NCBI RefSeq assembly: GCF_006439355.1
Contig: NZ_VFTG01000030.1
Coordinates: 1 to 64,000 of the forward strand
Origin: Mesorhizobium sp. B4-1-3
GTDB lineage: Bacteria > Pseudomonadota > Alphaproteobacteria > Rhizobiales > Rhizobiaceae
Reading direction: 5' to 3'
Length of the DNA: 64,000 bases
The notes beneath the pieces were generated by a model that saw only the letters and a list, made by a program, of their open reading frames with translations, did no database searches and had not been told where the DNA came from. The translations under genes were made by a program, and so were the position numbers. Of this stretch, positions 25,314 to 34,684 are shown piece after piece. Numbering within the stretch: position 1 is the stretch's first letter; each line of letters begins with the position of its first letter.

Positions 25314-26975
25314 ATGGCGGGACTGATACGGAGCGCCGCTGCGGCGCTCCTCCTTTTGTCGATGACCAGTTTCGGCTTTGCCGCCAACAAGGTCATCATT
25401 ATTCTCGATGCGTCGGGCTCGATGTGGGCGCAGATCGACGGCAAGCCGAAGCTGGAGATCGCGCGTGAATCGCTGCGCACGGCGCTGCAGTCGGTTCCGG
25501 CCGACGACGAGATCGGCTTCATGGCCTACGGCCATCGCACCAAGGGCAGCTGCGACGACATCGAGCTGATCGTGCCGCCGCAGGCCGGCTCCGCCAGCGC
25601 CATTTCAGCGGCGGCCGACAGCATGAAATTCCTGGGCAAGACGCCGCTCACGGCGGCCGTCAAGCAGGCCGCCGAGGCGCTGAAATACACCGAGGACAAG
25701 GCGACGGTGGTGCTTATCACCGACGGGCTGGAGACTTGCGGCGGCGATCCCTGCGCGCTCGGCAAGGAGCTGAAGGAAATCGGCGTAGACTTCACCGCCG
25801 ATGTCGTCGGCTTCGGCCTGACCGCCGACGAGGGCAAGCAGATCGCCTGTCTCGCCGAAAACACCGGCGGCAAATACATCCAGGCCTCCGACGAGAAGGC
25901 GCTGCAGGAAGCTCTGGTCGAGACCGTCGCGGCTCCGGCGCAGGCGCCTGCGCCGGCACCCGCGCCGGCTCCGGCTCCCGCGCCGAAGGCGGCGGAGGTC
26001 GACTACAATCTCATCCCGACCGCGCTGCTGAAGGACGGTGGCGAGGCGCCGAAGTCCGACGTCTATTTTGAAATCTTCAAGGACGACGCCAAGGGAACCG
26101 GCGGCGAGCATGTCGACTACGGCTACAACACCGTCAAGTTCCACCTTGACGCCGGCAACTACATCGTCGTCGCCACCAGCGGTGCGGCCAGGGCCGAGCA
26201 GAAGGTCTCGCTGACGGCCGACAAGGCGACGGAACCGGCGCTCAACCTGAATGCCGCGGAAATCTCCATCCATGCTCGGCCTGCGCCCGGCGCCGATATC
26301 GACCGCGGGGCGCAGATCAGCATCGCCTATCCCGGCGGCACCTCGGACGCAAATTACGGTGAGGTCAGGTATGTCGTCCCGATCGGCGAAACCAAGGTCA
26401 CCGTCAGCCTGGGAGCTGGCCAGGCGAGCGAGGCGATGCAACTCGTCGCCGGCCAGGTCGTCGACAAGGACATCATCGTCGGCGTTGGCAAGGCCAAGGC
26501 CAACGCCTTCTACACCCAGGGTGGAGAGAAGGCCAGCACGGACGTGTCCTGGAAAGTGTACAAGGCCGCCAAGAAGCTCGACGGCAGCCGCGATCAGGTG
26601 ACTTATGCTTATGGTCCCGACAGCCAGTTCGACCTGCCGCCCGGCGACTATATGATGGGCGTCGACGTACAGGCCGTGTCCGCTGAGCAGCCTTTCAGCG
26701 TGACGGTCGGGCAGATGGCGGATGTCAACGTGACGCTGAATGCCGGTGTCGTGGAGGTCGACGCGCCAGGCGCCGATGGTTTCAAGATATTCGAGGCCAA
26801 GAAGAACATCCAGGGCGAGCGCAAGCAGGTGACCTACGCCTATGGCGAGAAGATGCAGACGACGCTCGCCGCAGGCGACTACGTGCTGGTGACCAACTTC
26901 ACCACCGACAAAGCCGACAAGGAAACGCCTTTCACCGTCAAGGCCGGCGAGCGCAACGAGCTCACCGTGCATTAG
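25314..26975 (+). CDS. Secreted von Willebrand factor A-domain protein with beta-repeat tail
   Basis: A 553-residue exported protein. ATG 25314 follows an AGGAG site and gives a clean signal peptide (AAAALLLLSMTSFGFAA). The VWA domain (about 26-205) has an intact metal site: Asp32, Ser34 and Ser36 in LDASGSMW, plus ITDGLETCGGDPC. An Ala-Pro linker follows (about 208-225). The rest contains at least three similar beta units with the pattern Y.Y......L.AG.Y, for example VTYAYGPDSQFDLPPGDY and VTYAYGEKMQTTLAAGDY. It probably binds other proteins in the periplasm or at the surface. Target and function are unknown. Confidence 0.82.
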   Translation: MAGLIRSAAAALLLLSMTSFGFAANKVIIILDASGSMWAQIDGKPKLEIARESLRTALQSVPADDEIGFMAYGHRTKGSCDDIELIVPPQAGSASAISAAADSMKFLGKTPLTAAVKQAAEALKYTEDKATVVLITDGLETCGGDPCALGKELKEIGVDFTADVVGFGLTADEGKQIACLAENTGGKYIQASDEKALQEALVETVAAPAQAPAPAPAPAPAPAPKAAEVDYNLIPTALLKDGGEAPKSDVYFEIFKDDAKGTGGEHVDYGYNTVKFHLDAGNYIVVATSGAARAEQKVSLTADKATEPALNLNAAEISIHARPAPGADIDRGAQISIAYPGGTSDANYGEVRYVVPIGETKVTVSLGAGQASEAMQLVAGQVVDKDIIVGVGKAKANAFYTQGGEKASTDVSWKVYKAAKKLDGSRDQVTYAYGPDSQFDLPPGDYMMGVDVQAVSAEQPFSVTVGQMADVNVTLNAGVVEVDAPGADGFKIFEAKKNIQGERKQVTYAYGEKMQTTLAAGDYVLVTNFTTDKADKETPFTVKAGERNELTVH

Positions 26976-27003
26976 ACTAGTAACCGGCTGGACAAGACAA
27001 GAA

Positions 27004-27025
27004 GGGCGGCTCCGGGCCGCCCTTT
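27004..27025. terminator. Rho-independent terminator after the VWA gene
   Basis: Stem GGGCGGC (27004-27010) and GCCGCCC (27016-27022) with loop TCCGG, followed by TTT. It lies between the convergent VWA and edd genes and may serve both. Confidence 0.75.
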
Positions 27026-27048
27026 GCTTGGGGATAACCAGGATTAGA

Positions 27049-28872
27049 TCAAGCGTTTCCGAACGCCGCCGCCCCATGGTCAGCGCGGCCGACCAGCTGG
27101 CGGAAGCCGGCGAACAGCTCGCGGCCGAAGCCGAACTCGTTGCCGACGAGGTCGGCATCCGCCGTGCGGCGCAGCGCGAATTCGGTTCCCGGCACCAGCA
27201 CCTCCAGCGTGCCGGCATCGGCGTCGAGCCGAATGATGTCGCCGTCATGGATCCTGGCGATCGGGCCGTCCTCGACCGCTTCCGGCGTCACATGGATCGC
27301 CGCCGGCACCTTGCCGGAAGCGCCCGACATGCGCCCGTCCGTCACCAGCGCCACGCGCTGGCCGCGATCCTGCAGGATGCCGAGCACGGTGGTCAGCTTG
27401 TGCAGTTCCGGCATGCCGTTGGCCTTCGGCCCCTGGAAACGGATGACCGCGATGAAATCGCCGGTAAGTTGGCCGGCCTTGAAGGCGTCGTTCAGCGCCT
27501 GCTGGCTGTCGAACACCTTTGCCGGCGCCTCGATGACGCGGCGCTCCGGTTTCACGGCGGAAGTCTTGATGACGGCATGGCCGAGATTGCCGCCAAGCAC
27601 TTTCAGGCCGCCGGTCGGCTGGAACGCTTTCTTGACCGGCGCCAGCACCTTCTCGTCGCCGCTCACGAGCGGCGCCGCTTCGCGCACCACGCTGCCATCC
27701 CCGCCAAGCCTCGCCTCGACCGCGTAGGGCCGCAGGCCTTCGCCCCACACCGTCTGCACGTCCTCATGCAGCAGTCCTTCGTCGAGCAGCTCGCGTATCA
27801 GGAAGCCGAGCCCGCCGGCGGCGTGGAAATGGTTCACGTCGGCAAGCCCGTTCGGATAGACGCGCGCGAGCAGCGGCACGGCCTCCGACAGGTCGGAAAT
27901 ATCCTGCCAAGTGAGCGCGATGCCGGCGGCGGCGGCCATGGCGATCAGGTGGATCGTATGGTTGGTCGAGCCGCCGGTGGCGTGCAGGCCGACGACGCCG
28001 TTGACGATCGAACGCTCGTCGATCATGCGCCCGACCGGCGTGTAGGCATTGCCGAGCGCGGTGATCGCCAGCGCGCGCTTGGCCGCTTCCCTGGTGAGCG
28101 CGTCGCGCAACGGCGTGCCCGGATTGACGAAGGAGGCGCCGGGCATGTGCAGGCCCATGACCTCCATCAGCATCTGGTTGGAGTTAGCGGTGCCGTAGAA
28201 GGTGCAGGTGCCTGGCCCATGATAGGACTTGGACTCCGCTTCCAGCAACTCGGCGCGGCCGACCTTGCCTTCGGCATAGAGCTGGCGGACCTTGGCCTTC
28301 TCGTCGTTCGCGAGCCCGGTCGTCATCGGTCCTGCGGGGATGAAGACGGCCGGCAGATGTCCGAAGGTGAGCGCGGCAATCACCAGCCCGGGCACGATCT
28401 TGTCGCACACGCCGAGAAAGACGGCCGCGTCGAACATGTTGTGCGACAGGCCGATCGCCGCCGCCATCGCGATCACGTCGCGCGAAAACAGCGACAGCTC
28501 CATGCCGGGCTGGCCTTGCGTGACGCCATCGCACATCGCCGGCACGCCGCCCGCCACCTGGGCGATGCCGCCCGCTTCCCGCGCGGCTTCCTTGATCAGC
28601 GCCGGGAACGTCTCGAAGGGTTGATGCGCCGATAGCATATCGTTGTAGGAGGTGATGATGCCGAGATTCGGCACGCGATCCTCGCCGAGCGCGATCTTTT
28701 CCGACGGGCTGCACACGGCAAAACCGTGGGCGAGGTTGCCGCAACCCAGCACCGCGCGATTGGCGGTGCGGCTGGAGGCCTCCGCGATGCGGCCGAGATA
28801 GGCTTCGCGGCCGGCTTTCGAACGGTGGCGGATGCGTTCCGTGATGGCTTCGATATCGCGTCTGGCTGTCAT
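27049..28872 (-). CDS. edd: Phosphogluconate dehydratase
   Basis: First enzyme specific to the Entner-Doudoroff pathway; it dehydrates 6-phosphogluconate to KDPG using an iron-sulfur cluster. The 607-residue length is typical. Cluster ligands and dehydratase motifs are visible: AVLGCGNLAHG, GVCDKIVPG and GTCTFYGTANSNQ, plus GGSTNHTIHL. The ATG at 28872 (MTARRDIEAITERI) is chosen; the open frame extends far upstream but without homology. It is the third gene of the leftward zwf-pgl-edd operon, 62 bases after pgl. The aldolase gene eda is not in the window. Confidence 0.96.
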   Translation of the reverse strand: MTARRDIEAITERIRHRSKAGREAYLGRIAEASSRTANRAVLGCGNLAHGFAVCSPSEKIALGEDRVPNLGIITSYNDMLSAHQPFETFPALIKEAAREAGGIAQVAGGVPAMCDGVTQGQPGMELSLFSRDVIAMAAAIGLSHNMFDAAVFLGVCDKIVPGLVIAALTFGHLPAVFIPAGPMTTGLANDEKAKVRQLYAEGKVGRAELLEAESKSYHGPGTCTFYGTANSNQMLMEVMGLHMPGASFVNPGTPLRDALTREAAKRALAITALGNAYTPVGRMIDERSIVNGVVGLHATGGSTNHTIHLIAMAAAAGIALTWQDISDLSEAVPLLARVYPNGLADVNHFHAAGGLGFLIRELLDEGLLHEDVQTVWGEGLRPYAVEARLGGDGSVVREAAPLVSGDEKVLAPVKKAFQPTGGLKVLGGNLGHAVIKTSAVKPERRVIEAPAKVFDSQQALNDAFKAGQLTGDFIAVIRFQGPKANGMPELHKLTTVLGILQDRGQRVALVTDGRMSGASGKVPAAIHVTPEAVEDGPIARIHDGDIIRLDADAGTLEVLVPGTEFALRRTADADLVGNEFGFGRELFAGFRQLVGRADHGAAAFGNA

Positions 28873-28934
28873 GTTCCGTCCTTTCGAGCCCGGCGACGTC
28901 CTCCCTCTGCCACCGGACTTGTCCTCATCTGAAA

Positions 28935-29651
28935 TCAGGGTGCCCAGAACACCTCGATCGGTCGCGGCGCCGCCTCGAGCACTCTGCGGATGGGCTTCTT
29001 TGCGCCGGGACCCGTCGCGCCGTTGAACGCCACGCGCTTGTCCTCGCCTTCGATATGGAGCGCGATGAAGCCGGCGGCGAGGATGCGCGCCATCGACAGC
29101 GTGAGCCGTGGCTCGCCGCCGCTTGCCGCATGCACCGGCAGCACGATCCGCTGCGAGGCCGGATCGAGCAATTCCTCGAGATTGCCGGCATCCGGGAAGA
29201 ACGACGCCGTATGGCCGTCGCCGCCCATGCCGAGGATCACCACGTCGAGCGGCCAAGGCAGCGACCTGAGTGCTTCGCTGTCCGCCGCCGCAGCGTCCTC
29301 GATGCTTGCCGCCTCATGGTAGAGCGGCACGAAGCGCGCCGCCGCGGCCTTGTTCTGGAGCAGGTTCGCCGCCACCAGCCCGGCATTCGAGCGCGGCGAG
29401 GACGGCGGCACGAAGCGCTCGTCGACCAGCGTCACGGTAACCTTGTCCCAGGCGATCGGCGTGGTCGACAGCGCCGCGAACAGCTTCGCCGGCGTGGTGC
29501 CGCCGGACACCGCGAGCAGCGCGGCGCCGCGTTCCGCGATGGCGCTGGTCAATCGGTCTGCAATCTCCCCGGCAAGCGCCGTCGCCAGGTCCTGGCGGTC
29601 GGCAAAGCCGTTCCAGCCGTAGCGGACTTCGCTCAATTGCTCTCGTGCCAT
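28935..29651 (-). CDS. pgl: 6-phosphogluconolactonase
   Basis: Hydrolyses 6-phosphogluconolactone to 6-phosphogluconate between Zwf and Edd. The 238 residues show the glucosamine-6-phosphate isomerase-like fold with GGTTPAKLFAAL, DERFVPPSSPRSN and GMGGDGHTASFFPD. Its ATG (29651) lies inside the end of zwf (19-base overlap), so translation is coupled. The order zwf-pgl-edd is the standard rhizobial operon. Confidence 0.96.
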   Translation of the reverse strand: MAREQLSEVRYGWNGFADRQDLATALAGEIADRLTSAIAERGAALLAVSGGTTPAKLFAALSTTPIAWDKVTVTLVDERFVPPSSPRSNAGLVAANLLQNKAAAARFVPLYHEAASIEDAAAADSEALRSLPWPLDVVILGMGGDGHTASFFPDAGNLEELLDPASQRIVLPVHAASGGEPRLTLSMARILAAGFIALHIEGEDKRVAFNGATGPGAKKPIRRVLEAAPRPIEVFWAP

Positions 29652-31102
29652 GTCCGTCCGTCGCGTTCGATAAGAGCGATCGAGGCCGACGGCCCCCAGG
29701 TTCCGGCCGTATAGCCCTGCGCCTCCTGCCTGGCGCTTTCCCAGGCATTCTGGATCGGGTCGATCCATTTCCACGCCGCCTCGACTTCGTCGCGGCGCAT
29801 GAACAGTGTCTGGTTGCCGCGCACCACATCCATGATCAGCCGCTCATAGGCGTCAGGCGCACGCCCGTCGAAAGACTGCGCGAAGCTCATGTCGAGCGAG
29901 ATCTGGCGCAGCCGCATGCCGCCCGGTCCCGGATCCTTGATCATGATGAACTGCTTGACGCCTTCGTCGGGCTGCAACCGGATCACCAGCTGATTGGCGA
30001 AGATCGGCCCCGCGCCTTCGTCGAAGATCGAGAAGGGGATCGGCTTGAACTCGATGACGATTTCCGAGACCCGGCTCGCCAGCCTTTTGCCGGTCCTGAG
30101 ATAGAACGGAACGCCGGCCCAGCGCCAGTTGCCGATCTCGGCCCTTATGGCGACGAAGGTCTCGGTGGCGCTGTCCTTGCCGAGTTCCTCGACATAGCCC
30201 TTGACCGGGCCGCCCGCCGACGCGCCGGCGCGATATTGACCGCGCACCGTGTGCTTTGGCGCTTCGTTGCCGTTGATGCGCTTCAGTGCCCTGAGCACCT
30301 TCAGCTTCTCGTCGCGCACCGCGTCGGCGTCCATCGAGGACGGCGTTTCCATGGCGACGAGGCATAGAAGCTGCAGCATATGGTTCTGCACCATGTCGCG
30401 CAGCGCGCCGGCCTTGTCGTAATAGGTGACGCGGTCTTCGAGGCCGACGGTCTCGGCGACCGTGATCTGCACGTGGTCGATATGGGCGGAGTTCCACAGC
30501 GGCTCGTAGAGCGCGTTGGCAAAGCGCAGCGCCATCAGGTTCTGCACGGTTTCCTTGCCGAGATAATGGTCGATACGGAAGATCTGGCCTTCGTGGAAAT
30601 CGTCGCCCACTGCGTCGTTCAGCGCGCGCGCCGAGGTCAGGTCGCGGCCGATCGGCTTCTCCAGCACGATGCGCGAGCTCGGCGTGATCAGCTTGTGCTG
30701 CTTGAGCTGGTGCGAGATATCGCCGAACAGCGCCGGCGCCACCGCAAGATAGAAGGCCCGGATGCGATCGCTGTCGCCGATCGCTTTCTTCAGCTTGTCG
30801 AAGCCTGCGCCGCTGGTGGCGTCGGCCGGGACATAGGAAAGCCTGGCCAGGAAGGTTTCCAGTTCCTTCTGGTCGATATCGGCCGGCTTGACGTGCGACG
30901 AAATCGCCTGCCTGGCGAAAGTCTGGAATTCGGCGTCGGTCATCTTGGCGCGCGAGGTGCCGATAATGCGCGTCGGTTCGCAGAACTGATGGTCGCGCTG
31001 GCGGTAGTAGAGCGAGGGCAGGAGCTTGCGTTCCGACAGGTCGCCGGTGCCACCGAAGATGATGAAGTCGAAGGGATCGACAGGGATGATCTGGCTGGTC
31101 AT
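29633..31102 (-). CDS. zwf: Glucose-6-phosphate 1-dehydrogenase
   Basis: Oxidises glucose-6-phosphate to the lactone with NADP and feeds the Entner-Doudoroff and pentose phosphate routes. The 489 residues carry the nucleotide motif FGGTGDLSERKLLPSL and the active-site motif RIDHYLGKETVQN. ATG 31102 gives the expected N-terminus (MTSQIIPVDPFDFIIFGG). It is the first gene of the operon. The upstream 276 bases to the divergent SDR gene should hold the promoter; an AT-rich patch (TATATTCTAATCGATTTAAAT) begins near 31145, but I cannot assign a known operator to it. Confidence 0.97.
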   Translation of the reverse strand: MTSQIIPVDPFDFIIFGGTGDLSERKLLPSLYYRQRDHQFCEPTRIIGTSRAKMTDAEFQTFARQAISSHVKPADIDQKELETFLARLSYVPADATSGAGFDKLKKAIGDSDRIRAFYLAVAPALFGDISHQLKQHKLITPSSRIVLEKPIGRDLTSARALNDAVGDDFHEGQIFRIDHYLGKETVQNLMALRFANALYEPLWNSAHIDHVQITVAETVGLEDRVTYYDKAGALRDMVQNHMLQLLCLVAMETPSSMDADAVRDEKLKVLRALKRINGNEAPKHTVRGQYRAGASAGGPVKGYVEELGKDSATETFVAIRAEIGNWRWAGVPFYLRTGKRLASRVSEIVIEFKPIPFSIFDEGAGPIFANQLVIRLQPDEGVKQFIMIKDPGPGGMRLRQISLDMSFAQSFDGRAPDAYERLIMDVVRGNQTLFMRRDEVEAAWKWIDPIQNAWESARQEAQGYTAGTWGPSASIALIERDGRTWHESN

Positions 31103-31378
31103 GGTCAGTCCGATTTGATGCCGGATGCCGGCAACGCGGTTGGTATATTCTAATCGATTTAAATTTTCCAGTGCCATGGTGTCACAGGCAGGACCAATCG
31201 CTTGCTGTTGCATCGGTCCACCTGTTTCCGCGACACTTGCGCTGCCGACAGGCCTGTCGGCAAAGCCATGGCTTCCGGCAACGTTCGCGGCCGCACCATA
31301 GAACGCGAATGTGACGAAAGCTAAGGGAGAATATCGCTGCGGGGCGGCGGCCGGAAAATCAAGAACTGCGGAAATCCA

Positions 31379-32140
31379 ATGAGCGGGAAAACCATGCGTC
31401 TGGAAAACAAGGTCGCCATCATCACCGGTGCCGCATCGGGTTTCGGGGAGGGCATGGCCAGGCGCTTCGCCGAAGAGGGCGCGCGCGTTGTCGTCGCCGA
31501 CCTCAACGCCAAGGGCGCCGAGCGGGTGGCCGAAGAGATCGGTCCCACCGCGATCTGGACCCAGACCGATGTGTCCCTGCGCTCCGAATTCGACGAGATG
31601 ATCTATGCCGCCAAGAGCGCCTTCGGCCGCGTCGACATCATGGTCAACAATGCGGGCTTCACCCATCGCAACGGCGATATGCTCGCCGTCGACGAGGAAA
31701 CCTTCGACCTGATCACCGCGGTCAACATGAAGGCGATCTACCACGCCGCGCTCGCCGTCGTGCCGATCATGGACCGGCAGGGTGGCGGCGTCATCCTGAC
31801 CACGGCCTCGACGGCGGGACTTCGGCCCAGGCCGGGCCTGACCTGGTACAACGCCTCCAAGGGCTGGGCGATCACCGCCACCAAGTCGATGGCGATCGAA
31901 CTGGCGCCGAGGAACATCCGCGTCAACTGCCTCTGTCCGGTCGCCGGCGAAACCGGCATGCTGGAGAAGTTCATGGGCGCCGACACGCCTGAGATCCGCG
32001 AAAGGTTCCGCGCCTCGATCCCGCTCGGCCGGCTCTCGACGCCCCTCGACATCGCCAACGCGGCGCTGTGGCTCGCCTCGGATGAAGCCTCCTTCATCAC
32101 CGGCGTGGCACTGGAGGTCGACGGCGGCCGCTGTATTTAA
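31379..32140 (+). CDS. Short-chain dehydrogenase/reductase (SDR family)
   Basis: A 253-residue classical SDR. The cofactor motif is TGAASGFGEGMA, an Asp at the end of beta-2 (VVVADLNAKGA) suggests NAD preference, NNAG is present, and the catalytic set has Ser in TTASTAG and YNASK. The substrate is not predictable from sequence. A second in-frame ATG at 31394 (MRLENKVAIITG) is an equally good start. It stands alone, divergent from zwf. Confidence 0.88.
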   Translation: MSGKTMRLENKVAIITGAASGFGEGMARRFAEEGARVVVADLNAKGAERVAEEIGPTAIWTQTDVSLRSEFDEMIYAAKSAFGRVDIMVNNAGFTHRNGDMLAVDEETFDLITAVNMKAIYHAALAVVPIMDRQGGGVILTTASTAGLRPRPGLTWYNASKGWAITATKSMAIELAPRNIRVNCLCPVAGETGMLEKFMGADTPEIRERFRASIPLGRLSTPLDIANAALWLASDEASFITGVALEVDGGRCI

Positions 32141-32216
32141 GTGATGGATATGGAGCCGTGTTTGACTCCATGATCCGGCGAAAGGCATAACGGTGTCCGG
32201 CTTGAGGCGGGCGGCC

Positions 32217-33513
32217 ATGAAATTCGGACTGCGAAAAATTCGCGAAGAACTCGGGCAACGTCTCAAGATTTATCGAGCAAAGCGCGCGCGGACGCGAAGC
32301 AAGGCCACCTTTATCGGCGTAACCGGCAGCTCAGGAAAGTCGACCTGCGGCGAGCCTGCTTGGGCACATCCTGGCCGGCCACGCGCGGGTTTACACGCGG
32401 GTCTTGGCCAACACGATAAAGTCGCTGGTCAGCACGCTCTACAAACGCATGAACAAGAGCGGCGAGGCCGACTACGTCGTCTTCGAAGCGGGCGCATTCG
32501 GCGTCGATACGATCAGGCCCATGGCGCAGATGCTCAAGCCGCACGTGGCTGTTGTCACCATGGTGCGGCTTGAGCATTTCTCCAGTTTCAAAACGCTGGA
32601 GAACGTCGCTCGCGAGAAGCGCGCTCTTGTCGACGCGCTGGAGCCCGGCGGCTTTGCGGTGTTCAATGCCGACGATCCCAATGTGCTGGCCATGGCATCG
32701 GGCGCTGCGCATCGCTTCGTCACGTTCGGCGAGTCGGAAACGGCCGACTATCGCGTCACCGATATCAGTGCCGCGTATCCGAGAACGCTCGGCGTGACGC
32801 TTCACTGGCGGGGCGGAGCGCTGAAGCTCAAGACCCCGTTTCCCGGTGAGCATTTCTGGCTGCCAACCGCCGCCGCGGCCGCCACCGCGCTGGAACTTGG
32901 CGTGCCTGCGCAAATGGTGGAGCAGAGGATCGCGACATTCGAGCCGTTGGCGAATCGCTGCCACGTCTTGACCGTGGACGGAGGCCCACACTTCATCGTC
33001 GACACCGCCAAGGCCCCATGGCATTCGCTGTCGCTCGCCTTCGACATGGTGGCAAAATCAAGGGCCGGGCGAAAGCGAATCGTGCTCGGCCAGCTATCGG
33101 ACTTTGCCGGCTCGAACGCGAAATATGCGCGAGCCTACGACAGCGCGCGCAACATTGCCGACCAAGTGATCTATGTAGGGGAACATGCGCATCGCTCGAA
33201 GGCCAGCCAGGCCGATCGCGACAGCGGTCGGTTCGTCGAACTGCGCACGCCTAAAGAGGTTTCGGATCACCTCAAGCGTACGGCGGTCCCCGGCGAACTT
33301 ATCCTTCTCAAGAGTTCTTCCAGCCTTCATCTGGAGCGTTTGGCACTCTCCTGGACACACGACGTCAAATGCTGGATCCCCTCTTGCGGGAAGAAGGAAG
33401 GTTGCCAGAACTGCGGCCTTTTCGAAGTGCCGTTCGAAGAGCATCGGGAGTTCGTCAAGAAGCGCACAGATGATCGCCGGCGTCAGCGCCTGCGTGGGCT
33501 CTTCGGCGGCTGA
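32217..33513 (+). pseudogene. Mur-ligase-like ATP-dependent ligase, frameshifted in the P-loop region
   Basis: Two overlapping frames together read as one Mur ligase-like protein of about 431 residues. The first frame begins at ATG 32217 (a GTG at 32193 is possible) and runs to the ATP site TFIGVTGSSGKST. Right after it the frame shifts by one base: dropping T32346 gives GKSTAASLLGHILAGHARVY, which joins the long second frame ending at 33513. The central part has FEAGAFGVDTIRPMAQMLKP and VTMVRLEHFSSFKTLENVAREK, typical of Mur central domains. The C-terminus is unusual: four Cys in CWIPSCGKKEGCQNCGLF suggest a bound metal. It resembles MurF and relatives but is probably not the essential cell-wall enzyme. 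Decay and sequence error are both possible. Confidence 0.78.
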
Positions 33514-33546
33514 CGGCATCGCGCTCGGCACCGTCGGCACAATGGC

Positions 33547-34437
33547 TCAGGCGCCAGTCTTGACGTAACTTTTGTAGACCCAGCCGCGCTTGCCGTTATA
33601 GACGATCTCGCACCACTGCTTGCAATTCATCACCTGCACCGATGCCTTGGCCGGCACCGTGATAATTGCGGCAGCCCCCTTCTTCGGGCCCGAGCGCATG
33701 GTCACAGCCCTCAAAATACGCCCGTTTGCGGCCGCGCCGGCTTTCTGCGGCTTCGACTTGAGCTGGGCCGGGTCGTCCGTCGCTGCCGGCTCAGAATCGG
33801 GAACCTGCGGGTTGGCTTCGGGAATGGCGGCGGTCTGGGCGCCATCCATCTTGTCGCTCGGCTTCTTCGCTGCCGTCGACGTCTCGCTCGCGGCGCCCGC
33901 GACCTGCGACAGCGCGTTCGAGGCGTCGTTCTCGGCATCGGCTTCGGCAAAGGCCGTATCGGCGGATTGCGCCGGGGCCGTGTCCGCGGCCTGTTTGGAT
34001 GGAGCTGGCTGGTTCTCGACCGGGGCAGGTGGCGTGTTGGCGTCCGAAGCCGTCCAACGCGGGTTGTTCGATGCCAGGGCCGGAATGCTGGCTTCGCGGG
34101 CCGCCGTCGTGGGCGTTACCGCATCCCCCTTGCGTGCGGCCTGCGGCGCCGTCGCTACGGCGACCGCCGCTGCCGCCGGAGCGACTTTCGTGGTCTTCAC
34201 CGGAATTGTCGGAACGATCTGCGCGGCATTTGCCGCAGTCACTTGCCGGTCGCTGCCCGGAAAACACAGCCACAGCGCCACCGCGGCCACGCTGAGCAGC
34301 GCGGCGGTGCCGACCGCTGCAATGACCAGATGCGCGTTCGACTGCACCTTCTGCCAGAAGGACGGTCGTACGTTATAGCCGAACTGCATTGTAAAGCGCT
34401 GCCGTTCCGGCGCGCCGAAACTGAAGGGCTCGTTCAC
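33547..34437 (-). CDS. Membrane-anchored SH3-domain protein
   Basis: A 296-residue protein. The first 33 residues are cytoplasmic, and one membrane helix follows (about 34-58, HLVIAAVGTAALLSVAAVALWLC). A long Ala/Pro/Thr-rich disordered segment comes next (about 65-225), then a C-terminal bacterial SH3 domain (about 230-296; AVTMRSGPKKGAAAIITVPA, WCEIVYNGKRGWVYKSYV). SH3b domains of this kind often bind peptidoglycan. It probably spans the periplasm as an envelope protein; its specific role is unknown. It is convergent with the Mur-ligase-like gene. Confidence 0.78.
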   Translation of the reverse strand: MNEPFSFGAPERQRFTMQFGYNVRPSFWQKVQSNAHLVIAAVGTAALLSVAAVALWLCFPGSDRQVTAANAAQIVPTIPVKTTKVAPAAAAVAVATAPQAARKGDAVTPTTAAREASIPALASNNPRWTASDANTPPAPVENQPAPSKQAADTAPAQSADTAFAEADAENDASNALSQVAGAASETSTAAKKPSDKMDGAQTAAIPEANPQVPDSEPAATDDPAQLKSKPQKAGAAANGRILRAVTMRSGPKKGAAAIITVPAKASVQVMNCKQWCEIVYNGKRGWVYKSYVKTGA

Positions 34438-34684
34438 TCAAACCACCTCCAACAAGCGGGCCGACGTTCTTTCGATCATTGTCGTAAGGATCGGCATCGG
34501 TCCCTAAATCACTGCGGACAAGGTCCGCGAAGTCCCCGGATTTTCGCCCATAATTGCATCTTTTACTGTTGATTATGGCATGAGTGAGCCAATTTGCGAA
34601 ATTCGGCGCGCCTGTTAAGGCTTCCACAACCTGCCGCGTGGAAGTCGCCGGCTCGAATCGGCGGCTTCGGCTGGGCCTGCGGCT

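Noticed and set aside
25930..25985. Short tandem repeat in the VWA gene that looks array-like
   Set aside because: It is the codon-level repeat of an Ala-Pro linker, not a CRISPR or a non-coding repeat.
28873..29256. Upstream extension of the edd frame
   Set aside because: The extension overlaps pgl in another frame and has no homology; the family start fits ATG 28872.
31103..31378. A HexR-type operator upstream of zwf
   Set aside because: The AT-rich patch near 31145 lacks a convincing palindrome matching the known HexR site, so no operator was called.
34438..34684. An 84-codon frame upstream of the SH3-domain gene
   Set aside because: It overlaps the SH3 gene start in another frame and has no ribosome site or family likeness; the gap seems to be non-coding.
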